Source of the DNA: Anodontia alba | Taxonomy: Eukaryota > Mollusca > Bivalvia > Lucinida > Lucinidae | Length of the DNA stretch: 64,000 nucleotides | NCBI GenBank assembly: GCA_964016985.1 | Contig: OZ024823.1 | Location: forward strand, 130,716,112 to 130,780,111 | Direction of reading: 5' to 3' | Shown here: positions 10,851 through 21,154 of the stretch, one piece after another | Layout of the letters: the number at the start of each line of letters is the position of its first letter | How positions within the stretch are numbered: the stretch's first letter is position 1 | Position numbers and translations under genes: made by a program | The notes under the pieces: generated by a model | Told to the model about the DNA's origin: nothing | Seen by the model: only the letters and a program-made list of their open reading frames with translations | Database searches by the model: none

Positions 10851-12200
10851 GCTCGGACTGCTCAGCATGCGAGGTGTTTACCACGAGCCCTCACATTTGT
10901 TTCATCACAGTGATTTAATTTGATTTACATATTGTAATTTTTGTTGTTTTTTTTTTCTGTGATGTTTCACTGAATGAGTTAGGGAGCCTCTATGCAAGCC
11001 GAGCAATCATTATTTGTTGCAGCATTTGTATTAAATTGAAAAATCTTTTTTTCGCGTATGTTAACGAACAGATCTGGGCATTTATATCACCACAGAACTA
11101 TCATGATCTACGCTACATGATCTATGCACATTCTATACTACGTAGAGATTATGCACCTGTGCTAAACACAAACCCTGACAAATCTCCGTGGATGCAAACG
11201 CTGAAATGTGTAACCACAGTATGTCTACATTATGGCTGTCCACACGGAAAATGTTTTTTCTTTTGCTTGGTAGGGTCGGTATAAGTAGCTGTTGCTAAAG
11301 TAATGCTGTCATATTATTTACTTACTGTCAAAATAGCAAAGATGTCCAGAAAGTGCTAAAATCAAAGAGCGTAGCCAAACAATGACACTAAGAGGAAGAG
11401 GAAACAATTACAACATTACACGCGTACAAAAGAAAAGTAACCAGTTGCCCCTTCCCTAACGAGGTAATCACAATGTTAGACAGGAACCACTACATATAAC
11501 AGTAAAAAAAATAAATATACCACGACACGAAAAATGCCCCTCAGCCATAATGCCCCTATGTGATACCGTATGTAAAATTATAAAAACAAACAACAACAAC
11601 AAAAAAACACTTTAGCTAGAGTAAAAAAGACAATGTATCTTCTCTGTTTTATACAGTCTAAACGCGGCGTCTGACCTAGGTATGTATGTTTACGATTCTG
11701 CTAGCTCCGTTTAGAAGAACCATCAGCAGGTAATTCCTGTGTGCATTTATTCTTTGTTTGGGCGTCTGTTTTTTCATATGTGGCGTTTGTTTTGTCATAA
11801 GTAGTTGCGGTCATGGTACCTAAGCCATTATCTTGTTCCTCATCTCTTCTTCTGGTGCTGCCTCGGGAGGGCTGTGCTTCGTGATGGAGGTTTTGTATTT
11901 TCAAGGTATTGTTACTTATACTTAAGTAGAGTCAAGTGGATTTGTTTATTAGGATAATATGTAAAGAAGTGAAGGAGAACCGACACACTTTCAAGAGAGG
12001 CAGGCGTCACATTGTTTTGCCCTCCTCCTGACAACCAGTCCTCTGTAAAAGGAAACAAGTTGCTTTCCGTGGGAGCAAATTCTGTCTTTTAAGCAGTTCC
12101 CTTATCAGACAGGCTCAGTGTGCAGTAAAGCAATACAATGTCATAAAAGTTGTGCCTCTCATAACAAATGGCGGAAAATCTACCGAATTTATCCAGGACC
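10851..12200. other. Stretch with strongly diverged Penelope-like fragments
   Basis: GAATGAGTTAGGGAGCC near 10972 and a minus-strand GAGGTAATCACAATG block near 11460 resemble parts of the A 3' region, but similarity is low. A 28-bp inverted match links 10193-10220 and 11801-11828. The frame at 11701-11904 on the minus strand begins in repeat-like sequence and is not called as a gene. Confidence 0.4.
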
Positions 12201-12206
12201 CTTAGG

Positions 12207-12962
12207 AACAGAAAGGAAGGCAGTGACCAGGAATCAATACAATTACCTAACACCTTCCGTCCAAGACACCAAAGGGAAAGAAGGACGCACTAAAACAACG
12301 GCACCACAATCAAAACACTACAAGCAGAAAGCCAAAAGGAGTGTTTCTTTCCCAAAAACATGCCAAATGGCTATTCAAACTAAAATTTCACCAGGACATA
12401 CATGTAAAGACATACAATGACAGAAAAAGTAAACCACAGCACAATTCCCCCCTTGGAACGGTCAGTAAATCTTTTTTACTGGGAGCTTAAACAGAGTTTA
12501 CGTGGCCACAACCCTCGCACTTAGTTCTGTAGTGGTATACACAAGACGTTTGTTCAGTCCGCGTAAAGGGTTTCTAACTCATCAGTGCTACATGCCTGAG
12601 AACATGAAAATAAAACGAAGATGAAATAACGGTGTGAACTCAACAGCAAGAAATAACTGAAATGCTAGAACAAAAGAAAATCAACAGTTGGACTCCGGTG
12701 GGCCCGACCAGAGTCAGAGCATCATGCACCAACCGACTTACTTAAAAGTCTCTAGGCCGGAGCCGTCATAGAGTCTGAAGCTCGACCTGCCGGCGTGTAA
12801 CCAAAGACAGAAGCAAAGTTATTAACCGTGATTGTGTTAACTAACATACCTGCTGTCTGCCGTATTACATTTATTTTGTACCCAATCTTTATATATCGAA
12901 GAATGGTTTTACAAAATTAAGTGCTAAAATCATTGCATGCATATATTTTTCTGAATTTATAT
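12207..12962 (-). mobile_element. Penelope-like element B1 (3' region plus RT tail)
   Basis: Subfamily B copy, inverted. Its 3' end is GGAAGGCAGTGACCAGGAAT; it contains the CCTTGGAACGGTCAGT core and ends in the RT C-terminal region near 12962. It is adjacent to, but does not overlap, the last visible exon of the host gene at 13045. Confidence 0.8.
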
Positions 12963-13044
12963 ACTAAATCCAAATATCTGGGTAAATACAATATAACTTA
13001 ACATTAAAAAATGAATGGGTATCTAAGATAATGAATGAACTTAC

Positions 13045-13219
13045 TTTCACTGTAATCAACACAACTATCATCATTCTGAAGGCACACTTCACCATGGGGT
13101 GCACACACACAGTGACCGTAACACGTATGGGCATTGCACCGCCTAACAAGCTTCAGCTCCATGAAACCGCCAGACAATAGCTCGAACTGCGAATGTATTA
13201 TGGGACTGGACTGTCCTAC
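13045..13219 (-). CDS. FN3-like gene, exon 15: EGF-like six-cysteine segment
   Basis: Starts in phase 0 after acceptor ATGTTACAG and ends in phase 1 at donor GTAAGT. It encodes the end of the last beta-sandwich (SSPIIHSQFELLSGG) and then a compact cysteine cluster spaced C-x4-C-x3-C-x-C-x6-C-x6-C (CNAHTCYGHCVCAPHGEVC). The spacing resembles an EGF-like or related disulfide module, which normally folds outside the cell. The next exon lies to the left and was not identified. Confidence 0.85.
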
Positions 13220-13784
13220 CTGTAACATAAGGTGAACTAGATACAATCTGACTCAAGAGAGGACGGGAAAATTGAACAAGCCCGGATCACATGTGTTTTG
13301 TTCAAGGCATTTACCCTCGGCTGTGATTACAAGTGTACCATGCTGTGGAATCTGTTGGAGAAAAGCGAAACCACTGAGCAGATCGAAGTAAAGCGTTTTC
13401 ATATCGGCCTTTTCCCTCATTTTACGGTATCCATGTTTAAATCGGTTATGTGTACGTATTTTAGGCATATATTAGGCATATACTATGCAGACAATATTTT
13501 AACACTTATCGTTTCTTCCTTTCGTTTGATTTTTTTTTCTTGATTGATAGTGTTCGGCATTTCAATTGAACAGGACAAATCAAATGTCAATGTGTCGTAT
13601 TTGCCCTAACTATTTAAATATTTTTGACTCCCTACCACATCCATTATAACAACCGAACACTCTACTGAGAACTTTCCTGGGTACGTACATCTATAGCTTT
13701 ACGAATAATCTCCTGCATTTGCAAAGTAAATCACCATAAAGCTCATGCTTCTATATGCCTTAATTATATCAAAATAAATAAGTA

Positions 13785-13895
13785 AACTCAGGAACTGATA
13801 CAATTAGATCCACAACAAACCCCCAACACCAAAGGAAAATACGGACAAATGCAATAAATCAGCCACAAAATGAACAGATGGCAGGCAGAGTTGGC
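13785..13895 (-). repeat. Fragment of a third Penelope-like 3' region (family C)
   Basis: The segment with CTCAGGAACTGATACAATTAG recurs near 28240-28375, 33655-33775 and 62605-62770 in either orientation. It accompanies the same TTGGAACRGTCAGT core at 62746. It is probably a related element or an older subfamily; only this short block is recognisable. Confidence 0.5.
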
Positions 13896-14457
13896 CTGCC
13901 GGGTCGGACCTTAGACTCTATGGCGGCTCCGGCCTAAAAACTTCTAATGTTTTGGCCGGTGCGTGATGCTCTGGCTCTGGTCGGGCCGCACCGAAGTACA
14001 ACTGTTGGTTTTCTTTCAGTTATTTCTTGCTTTCATCTCTGTATTTGTTTGATTTTTATATTTTTCGGAGATGTTGTGCTGATGAGCTACACACCGACTG
14101 GACAAATGTCTTGTGTATACCATGACAGAACTAAGGACGGGGCTCGGGGCCACGTAAAATCGATTTAAGCACCTCCCCCCCCCCCACCCCACTCCGCCAA
14201 GTAAAACTTTACTGACCGTACCAAGGCGGTGCTTCTGCTGTGGTTTACTATTTCATTGTATGTCTTAGCATGTATGTCCTGATGAATCTGTTTTATTTTG
14301 GATACCTTTTTGGTCAGTTTTGGGGAAAGAAATTATCCTTTTGGCTTTCTCCTTGTAGTGTTTTGATTGTGTGCGTCCTTCTTTCTCTTTGGTGTCTTGG
14401 ACGGAAGGTGTTAGGTTATTGTTTCGATTCCTGATCACTGCCTTCCTTTCTATTTGC
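13896..14457 (+). mobile_element. Penelope-like element B2 (3' region)
   Basis: Plus-strand copy of subfamily B from the RT C-terminal end (GGCGGCTCCGGCC) through the CTGACCGTACCAAGGCGGT core to the terminus TTCCTTTCTATTTGC. A C-rich run at 14176-14190 lies where A copies also carry variable C tracts. It lies in the intron between exons 14 and 15. Confidence 0.8.
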
Positions 14458-14738
14458 AACTCTTTTCCAAATAGGTGGGCTTTCTGTTACCTAAACTTAA
14501 TTGAATATATAATCAACCTGTGTTCAGTTTGCAGGCATGTTTCAAAAGGTGTGTGCTAATGCAGTAATACAGTAGTACAAAAAGGCAGTCATGAAATACT
14601 TGCTTTTCTGACTTTTATCTTTTTCCAGTTTTAATAGGCACTACATAAGACACTTTAGTGACTGCTTTTGTACAGTTGTTAACTGAATCTGTGTAGCAAT
14701 ATCTAGGGTAGATGAGCTCTCTAGCCCAAGTCCGTAAT

Positions 14739-15047
14739 CTATCTAGGAGTCGGCGACTCCAAACAAAAACTTGCATATCTGGATTTGCGTGTTCCAGTTA
14801 TGTAAAATCTGCTTCGGCAGCAAGGGCAAAGAAAATTATTACTTTGATTAAACGGCCCAAACGGCAGCATGTTGTGGCATAGAGAGCATGACAAGGCACA
14901 ACAGAAGTCATGGTCATCCACTGCATCTGAGCTTAGCTCCAGATGTCTTGACACTGTCTTGCCTCGGGTTCCAGCTAGGTCAGGGTGAGGAGTAATGTTA
15001 ACTCTGCGCACCTCTCCCTCACTATAATTCAATTCACAGCGTATGTC
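14739..15047 (-). CDS. Orphan cysteine-rich ORF, about 100 aa
   Basis: An open frame inside the intron between exons 14 and 15. It is polar at first (NITPHPDLAGTRGK) and then cysteine-rich (CCALSCSLCHNMLPFG and NFLCPCCRSRFYI), ending ASFCLESPTPR and a stop. Paired CxxC-type cysteines suggest a zinc ribbon or knuckle. I do not recognise the family. The frame has no upstream ATG before the stop at its 5' end, so it may be a terminal exon or a relic of a mobile element. Composition looks more coding-like than nearby chance frames. Confidence 0.3.
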   Translation of the reverse strand, partial: DIRCELNYSEGEVRRVNITPHPDLAGTRGKTVSRHLELSSDAVDDHDFCCALSCSLCHNMLPFGPFNQSNNFLCPCCRSRFYITGTRKSRYASFCLESPTPR

Positions 15048-15075
15048 ATCTTAATCAGTAACACACATTAATGAT

Positions 15076-16810
15076 GAAGCCAATGCCAGGATTGCCAAAG
15101 ATAATGCAGAATTTTGGCCGACTACGTGGAAATGTTTGGGGTCGAAGTGGAATCAGACTGAAAATCCTTTTTGACTTTGATTTGACACAAAGCTGAAAGT
15201 CTACAGATCTGTGGTGCTGCCAACACTATTACACGCATGTGAAACTTGAACAGTTTACCAACGGCATCTCGAAAGACTGAAAAAAAGGTAAGAGAAAAGT
15301 CCAAGGAGTGCCACAATCACAAACCGCAGCCCTTCCCAGACCCCAAGAGGAAGAGAAAACCGACAAATCCAAACAAGCACAAATCGATCAAACATACGAA
15401 AAGCACTAAGAATAGCGCTCTCTTCCCCAGTCGAGGTAATCGCAATGCTAAAAGGACGGAAAAACACAAGAGCAAAATGGCACAAGGTAAGACATACAAC
15501 AAATCGCCTCGCAGAATAAACCACAAAGCACCAAAGAGTAAGACTAACACGGGGACCACCGCCTTAGAACGGTCAGTAGAGTAAACCACCGGGGGGGTTT
15601 AAAGCACTTTTACAGCTAGCTAACTTCACCCTGGGTCCCGATGCTACTCTTAATACAGAAATACATAAAAATTCTGTTCGCATAAAGGCTCCCAACTCAG
15701 TCCATGCATCAAAGCGAAAACATAAAAATCATATTAATCACTGTAATAAACAAAGACGAGTACTCATGGCTAATTCTACTGTATTCCAGAGTAAATGAAA
15801 ACCAATAGTTGAACCACGGCGGGCGAAGCCAAAGACATATCGTCAAGCCCCAACCCACTGGTTAAAGTTTTACAAAGAGGCCGTCATTGAGTCTGAGGCC
15901 TGAACCGCCGTCGTGCACTTAAAGAGCGAAGCATAGCCATCAACAATGATTGAGTTGACAACTAGGCATGCAGTCTGCCGCATAATATCCAGGCTATAGC
16001 CAATTCTTTTATAACGGTTAATAAGTTTTCTGAATTGCTCCGAAAAGTTAGATTTACCTACAATTTTTTTCAAATCTGTACACTAAGTCACCGTAAAATT
16101 CTGGTTTCGATATACCTTGTTGCAGAAGTGTTTTCAGACTGACGCTATATTTTTCTAACAAGGCACTGTGTCTGCGATAAAATTTCGAAAACGCCTGACG
16201 AAATTTAAAATAACGATAGCCCTGCCTAAGGAGTTTGGCAGTAAGGGCTTTATTACGGTAGTTAAAGTCATTAAGATTTGAAGAAGCTCTGGCGAATCTA
16301 ATAAGTTGAGATTTGTATACCCCATATGAGGTACGCCGGGGGACATCGCCATCCAGAAAAGGGAAATTGACTATATCAAAATCAAAACCAATTCCATACA
16401 AGCTGTCTTAGAAAACGTCTAATGCTCAAGTAGCAAGATAGGATTTCAGACACAGAATCTCCTAAAATGGACAGGGATGCAGAGTGTACCTGCTCTTCTG
16501 AAATTAGCACAATTAAGAAGGACAGGCCAGGTTACTAGAATCCCTGATGAACGTTTGCCAAAGAATATCCTCTATGGAGAACTACAAGTGGAAGAACGCT
16601 CCCATGGTGGTCAGACGAGGCGATACAAGTAAACCCTTAAAGCCTCCCTTAATTAAAGACTTCAACATACCAGCAGAGTCGTGGGAACAGATTGTACAGG
16701 ATCGAGCAAAGTGGCAAGGCCTCATAAGAAGGGATGCAGGTGAATATAAAGCAAAAAGAATCAGTGAAGCCGAGAAGAAACGTGCTCAGCGTAAAGCTGA
16801 CCAGAGCTAA
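15076..16810 (+). pseudogene. LINE reverse-transcriptase C-terminal region, split by A5
   Basis: The left piece (15076-15282) reads ANARIAKDNAEFW, then KLKVYRSVVLPTLLHACET. The right piece (16401-16810) reads HTSCLRK, then RIPDERLPKNILYGEL and FNIPAESWEQIVQDRAKW, ending KRAQRKADQS. This is the typical C-terminal end of endonuclease-RT non-LTR retrotransposons whose host annotations are often 'craniofacial development protein 2-like'. Stops and frameshifts show that it is dead. The intervening 1.1 kb is a Penelope-like insertion. Confidence 0.8.
15283..16399 (-). mobile_element. Penelope-like element A5 inside a LINE
   Basis: Inverted copy with terminus AAAAAAAGGTAAGAGAAAAG at the left. It contains the full 3' region (core at about 15561-15580) and RT C-terminal frame DFDIVNFPFLDGDVPRR read from about 16387 down to 15870, with a frameshift near 16060. 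The 5' truncation falls within the RT. It separates two adjoining parts of the LINE reading frame at 15282 and 16401. Confidence 0.88.
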
Positions 16811-18057
16811 GGCATCACCAACAGAGCTATCTTCCTCAGACGTTCTATCTGCATTTGACAGTTTAGAGCTAAGATTGGTCTCATCTGCCATCTTAAAACA
16901 CACAAACAATAACACTTCGCGCATTTGATTAGGACTGGCCATTGTCAGTAATAACAGACGAACTGTCAATAGGCGTTAATGGTCAAAAGTCTTATTATTG
17001 CCCAAAACGTGTGACACACATTGAGCAAATGAAAACAACCAACTTGCAGTGTAACGTAAAAGGTAGTGTTTATATTAAATATTTATAAAAGGATAATTTT
17101 CTTCTGAAAATGTGAAAAAAATGCATCAAAGAAACTGTCCGAGTTTCTAAAGGGAAACTGATACATTACAGGAAGGCAAATCTAACAATAAGTTATTGTC
17201 ACCCTTTTAAAAAAGGACCTATTTTAAACGGAAAGAACTATTTTTTTAGAATAGACCTTGTACAGAAGGGACCGTGTTCAGAAAAAAAGGAATTAGGAAG
17301 TCACAAAGATATCTCCCTTGTAACAAATGACGAAAAATTTATCAAGTATATCCAGTTCCCTTAACTATTAATGGCAATAAAACAACACATGATATATTAG
17401 CTGCTCTTTTATGTAATCTTATAAATGCGTAAGTTCCTCAGTGAATGACTGAATTCGTGATTAACTGAGTCTATTGTAGTTTGACAGAAATAAACAGGCT
17501 GATCTGAGTTGATTTCGATGAGTACCCACAACTCATATTCGTGGAGAAATAAGAAAAAGTAATTATCTAAACACTCGTGTTTTTAAAGCTATGTTTATGT
17601 CATATACGAACACCGACCTAGACCATTCCGCATTAGTTTGCATGAAGTGCATGATTACTTTGTTTATAAGTAATTGTACTTGAATACAAATGATAATAGC
17701 TGAACTAACCAATGTTACGGAATGCAAGGATTTTGTTGTTACTTTTAATGAAAACTATAACAGAGGTAATGATCTTGTTTATTATATAGAGTTTAATAGT
17801 CAAATGTGTGGTTGAGAAATAAAATGATTCCGTTATACACAATCATCACTTATCACATGCATAATTAAAAAGGACTATTTCAAACAATACAGAAATCTTT
17901 TTTTTAAGTCCTATGATATCCCTGCAAAATGCCTTTACACATATTAACACATACATACATGTGTAGGCAGACACACGCGCAATATACAACAGTAATATAT
18001 CATTACGAAGATGTGTAAGCTAATTATGACTATGGTTCTTAAAAAATTAAAACTGAC
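16811..18057. other. Unannotated intron stretch
   Basis: Intron between exons 14 and 15. No repeat core, foldback or coding similarity was recognised. AT-rich and stop-dense on both strands. Confidence 0.55.
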
Positions 18058-18207
18058 CCTATTGACGCCGTACATGCTGATGTAGACAGATGGAGGTTTT
18101 ACTAGTCTTGCCAACGACTGTGTAGCTAATTCAGTAACTTGTATTTTTCCTTCAGTATGAGCTGTGCCGTCATCATCGTGGGCTATGTTGTATGGATTGT
18201 TAGGATT
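18058..18207 (-). CDS. FN3-like gene, exon 14
   Basis: 150 nt, phase 0 at both ends, acceptor TTGAACCAG and donor GTCAGT. It encodes NPNNPYNIAHDDDG, an acidic loop, then IQVTELATQSL and the strand VYISMYGVNR that corresponds to the YxxVxAxNxAG strand of other repeats. It completes the last FN3-like domain together with exon 13. Because it is a phase 0-0 cassette it could be skipped without a frameshift. Confidence 0.83.
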
Positions 18208-18649
18208 CTGGTTCAAAAGAAAACAACTAACCATATTAAGGGGAATTGTTTTACTTTCACAGGAGGTTGCTTTACTATAATTGTTTTGCCTCCCTTGTTA
18301 AAAAGGTTCTGCTCTAAAAGAAAAGAATCTGCTCTGTCTTTTCTCTAGTATTAATCAAGCATGTCATAGTCTCGAAATAGTATTATTTAGTCAATATAAA
18401 CGTTCTCGTTTGCTCAGGTTATACGTATATTGATAAGACCATGCGTACGTATAAATCAGTTAATATTGTATATTACACATCAACTGCTTCATGTTTTCCT
18501 TGGTTATTGTTTTTTTTTTCTTAAAAGTGCTGAAAACAAAAACATGCCAATAATCTCATCAAATTATGTTTGAAATGTATTTAATTGGAAAGCCGGAAAA
18601 AAACACTAACTAAAGAGACAAACTGGAGACCAATTAATTATATTTAATA
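18208..18649. other. Unannotated intron stretch
   Basis: Part of the intron between exons 13 and 14. No repeat or coding sequence was recognised. It ends at the TA target of the MITE at 18650. Confidence 0.5.
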
Positions 18650-18974
18650 CAGTCGAACCTCGATGGCTCGAACATCTTTGGGACCATGGAAATTCATTCG
18701 AGACATGGGTAGTTCGAGCCACTGAGTGTTAATCATGGCACCAGTTCAGAAGCAAATAGCGATAATCTAGAGAAATATTTTTGATTTTCTACACAATGAT
18801 TGTATGTTGAGTCTAATGAGTACACAAAACATACAATTCCATGATAAAATAAGAAAAAATCCCTAAATATTTGTTTTCTTGAGCTATTGGAAGAATTTTG
18901 TAGGGATTGAAAAAAGAGTTTGAATCATCCACGGTAAACTAGCCATCCGTGTTCCAGCCATTGAAGTTATACTG
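18650..18974. mobile_element. TA-flanked MITE (mariner/pogo-like)
   Basis: About 325 bp between TA dinucleotides at 18648-18649 and 18975-18976. Ends are CAGTCGAACCTCGATGGC and GCCATTGAAGTTATACTG, a diverged terminal inverted repeat. The CAGTYGAACCTCGATGGC start and the TA target are typical of Tc1/mariner-pogo non-autonomous elements (family knowledge). There is no transposase frame. Confidence 0.75.
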
Positions 18975-19028
18975 TATTAGCTTTCTGCAACAGAAAAGAC
19001 AAGCAAGAAATGTGTAAAAAGGACACGG

Positions 19029-19150
19029 ATGCCCCCGCCTGAAAAACTTAAACGCAAATTGCTAGCGCCGGACGCGGATGGAGATGGACGGACTGACGGC
19101 CAGGGTAACACTTTATGCCCTTTCCGTCATTCTTCGAATGGCGGGGGCAT
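19029..19150. repeat. Foldback with ATGCCCCCGCC ends
   Basis: ATGCCCCCGCC at the left is complementary to GGCGGGGGCAT at the right, 122 bp apart. The interior carries GATGGACGGACTGACGG, a small GACGGACGG-type tract. It is likely a small foldback MITE; only the terminal arms match. Confidence 0.6.
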
Positions 19151-19347
19151 AAAAATCATATCAAGAAAAGCTGATCATTTAGGATTATTTTCTGTCAATT
19201 TTCACCCAGCCATATATTTTGTTTATTTAATTGTGTGCTGACATAGTAACAACATATATTTATCGCACAAAAACACTATTTCCTTTAACTGAAACTAAGG
19301 AAGGCATTGAATGTATTTCAAACAAACATATAAGAAATAAATTTTAC

Positions 19348-19526
19348 CTGATTGAGATCATTGCCCATAAAAACGGAGCCTATATTGATAATATAGTAGC
19401 TAATTCCTGAATGAAAGTCATCAAAGCCCAACCAGGCCAGTTTCACAGAAAGTATAGACCAAGTCATATATCCGTTAGGCTCTCTGTCCAGGTTAGCCGA
19501 GTGATCCGTATTCACGGCAAACATAC
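19348..19526 (-). CDS. FN3-like gene, exon 13
   Basis: 179 nt, enters in phase 1 (completing a Gly codon) and leaves in phase 0; acceptor ATTCAACAG, donor GTAAAA. It encodes MFAVNTDHSANLDREPNG and the core LAWLGFDDFHSGISYYIINIG, a clear version of the W..F.DP.SGI..Y.W..G signature of these domains. Confidence 0.87.
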
Positions 19527-19798
19527 CTGTTGAATTATAAAGCAAAATGCCTGTCTGACCCAGAAAACTTTATACACTTCATCGATTTGAATGTTTGTGA
19601 GTGTGAATACGTTCAAGGTTCATTTCTATTCTAATCTGATGCGCATTTTAAACATTGATATATGAGTACTTCTAAGTAATAGCAAGGAAACCAACATAGT
19701 CTGTAAAGGTGCCTTCGGATACAATACAAACGACACAAACAATGAATGTCGGAATCTCAGTTTTAATGAGACTCTTCATACGACAGCAGTGCAGTTTG

Positions 19799-20189
19799 CA
19801 AAAAAGGTAAGAGAAAAGTCCTGGGAGTGCAACATTCACAAACCGCAACCATTCCCAGACACCAAGAGGAAGAGGAAACAGACAAAACTAAACAAGCGCA
19901 AATCGAACAAAAAGCACTAAGATTAGCTCTCTCTTCCCCAAGCGAGGTAATTGCAATGCTGAAAAGACTGAAAAACACAAGAACAAAATAACACAAGGCA
20001 ATAGTTAAAGCAAATCGTATCGTAGAATAAAACACAAACTAACAAAGAGTAAGACTAACATTGGAACCACCGCCTTAGAATGAAGTAGAATAAACCACCG
20101 GGGGGAGGATGGGGAGGTTAGAGCACTTTTACAGCCAACCAACGTCACTATGGGTTCCGATGCTACTCGTAATACAGAAATACAAAAAA
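19799..20189 (-). mobile_element. Penelope-like element A6 (3' region)
   Basis: Inverted copy from AAAAAAGGTAAGAGAAAAGT to the TCCGATGCTACTCGTAATAC block. Mutations have damaged the ACCGCCTTAGAAYGG core. It ends in an A-rich run; the 5' part of the element is absent. Confidence 0.82.
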
Positions 20190-20821
20190 AAACAACTTCG
20201 GATCTGTACGCATCCTTCTAGCATAGGCTTAAGCGGATCTTAATCTTCCAAGCACCCTAAATAATGCTGAGAAGCCTAGTGTGATTTATTTTCTACATTT
20301 CGGATATAAACCATGTCGCAATATGACATGCTTAAGTGAAATTATGTTGGAAAAAGGCAGCAATATGCTACGATGTAAACAATTCTCTTTACATTCTACC
20401 CATCTCCCCCTCATTATATCTGTACTATAAAAAAAAGAAGCAAATCTGTGTCAGTCCTCCGAGCAAATTAATTCCAACTAGTAACAATGTTTTCAGAGGA
20501 AACATGTCCCCCTACCGTGAATTTCAGTTTTTTCTACTAATGTGACTTTAAAAATTAAGCAAAATTCAATAAAATCTTGCCAATTCTTTGTTACGAGTAT
20601 CTCCCAATTATACCGACGCCAACGGGATCCGCACCGAAAACAATATGTCCCCCATCACCTGAGGTGGGGGACATAAATATAACGCACGCCGAAAACAAAG
20701 GCTTCAACAATGTCTGTCGCCCTAGCATCAGGGCGACTGCCTTAGCAAAGAATTGGTTAGACTATTTTATGATTTATTTCGCAACCGAAACAATTAGACA
20801 AATATAGTTTACAAGACTTAC
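20190..20821. other. Intron stretch with a small foldback
   Basis: The only structure seen is TATGTCCCCCA...TGGGGGACATA at about 20644-20675, with a lone ATGTCCCCCT at about 20505 that may be a related arm. No gene was recognised. Confidence 0.5.
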
Positions 20822-20975
20822 CCGGTGTTGGTGGTGATCCATCGACAAGAATGTTTGACACCTTTGATTTGGTGCATAATCTAGCGCCATTACATGAAAG
20901 CAGCGTGACGTCATAGAAACAGCCATCATGAAGTTCAAGAGCAGTGAAAGTGTAATCTCTAACAATGCCTTCAAC
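20822..20975 (-). CDS. FN3-like gene, exon 12
   Basis: 154 nt, phase 0 in and phase 1 out; acceptor TTTTAAACAG, consensus donor GTAAGT. It encodes VRDYTFTALELHDGC, then FYDVTLLSCNGARLC and the boundary ILVDGSPPTPG. The CNGA..C variant carries two cysteines in strand positions seen again in exon 9, which suggests a conserved disulfide in this domain subtype. Confidence 0.88.
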
Positions 20976-21067
20976 CTGTTTAAAAGCATAAATAATATTG
21001 AATTGAATTTACTTGACAGACAACAATAAAAACGCTAAATGGCATTATGGACGGGTTTTTCAAAAAT

Positions 21068-21154
21068 GTTAACCTAAAGGTAGACTTCGGACGATGCTCT
21101 ACGCGTCGGGCGTTGGGCGTTGGGCGTCGTCCGAGGTTTACCTTTTGGTTAACC
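21068..21154. repeat. 87-bp foldback
   Basis: Left arm GTTAACCTAAAGGTAGACTT and right arm ending GGTTTACCTTTTGGTTAAC are near-complementary. The centre repeats GGGCGTTGGGCGTTGGGCGT. It may form a hairpin; I saw no second copy in the window. Confidence 0.7.

Noticed and set aside
11701..11904. 67-codon minus-strand frame as a cytoplasmic C-terminal tail of the FN3-like gene.
   Set aside because: Its start overlaps repeat-like sequence, no phase-matching acceptor was found, and nothing connects it to exon 15.
13253..13468. 71-codon minus-strand frame as an extra exon between exons 14 and 15.
   Set aside because: Exons 14 and 15 already join in phase. Only a 37-nt internal part has plausible splice sites, reported as a weak finding instead.
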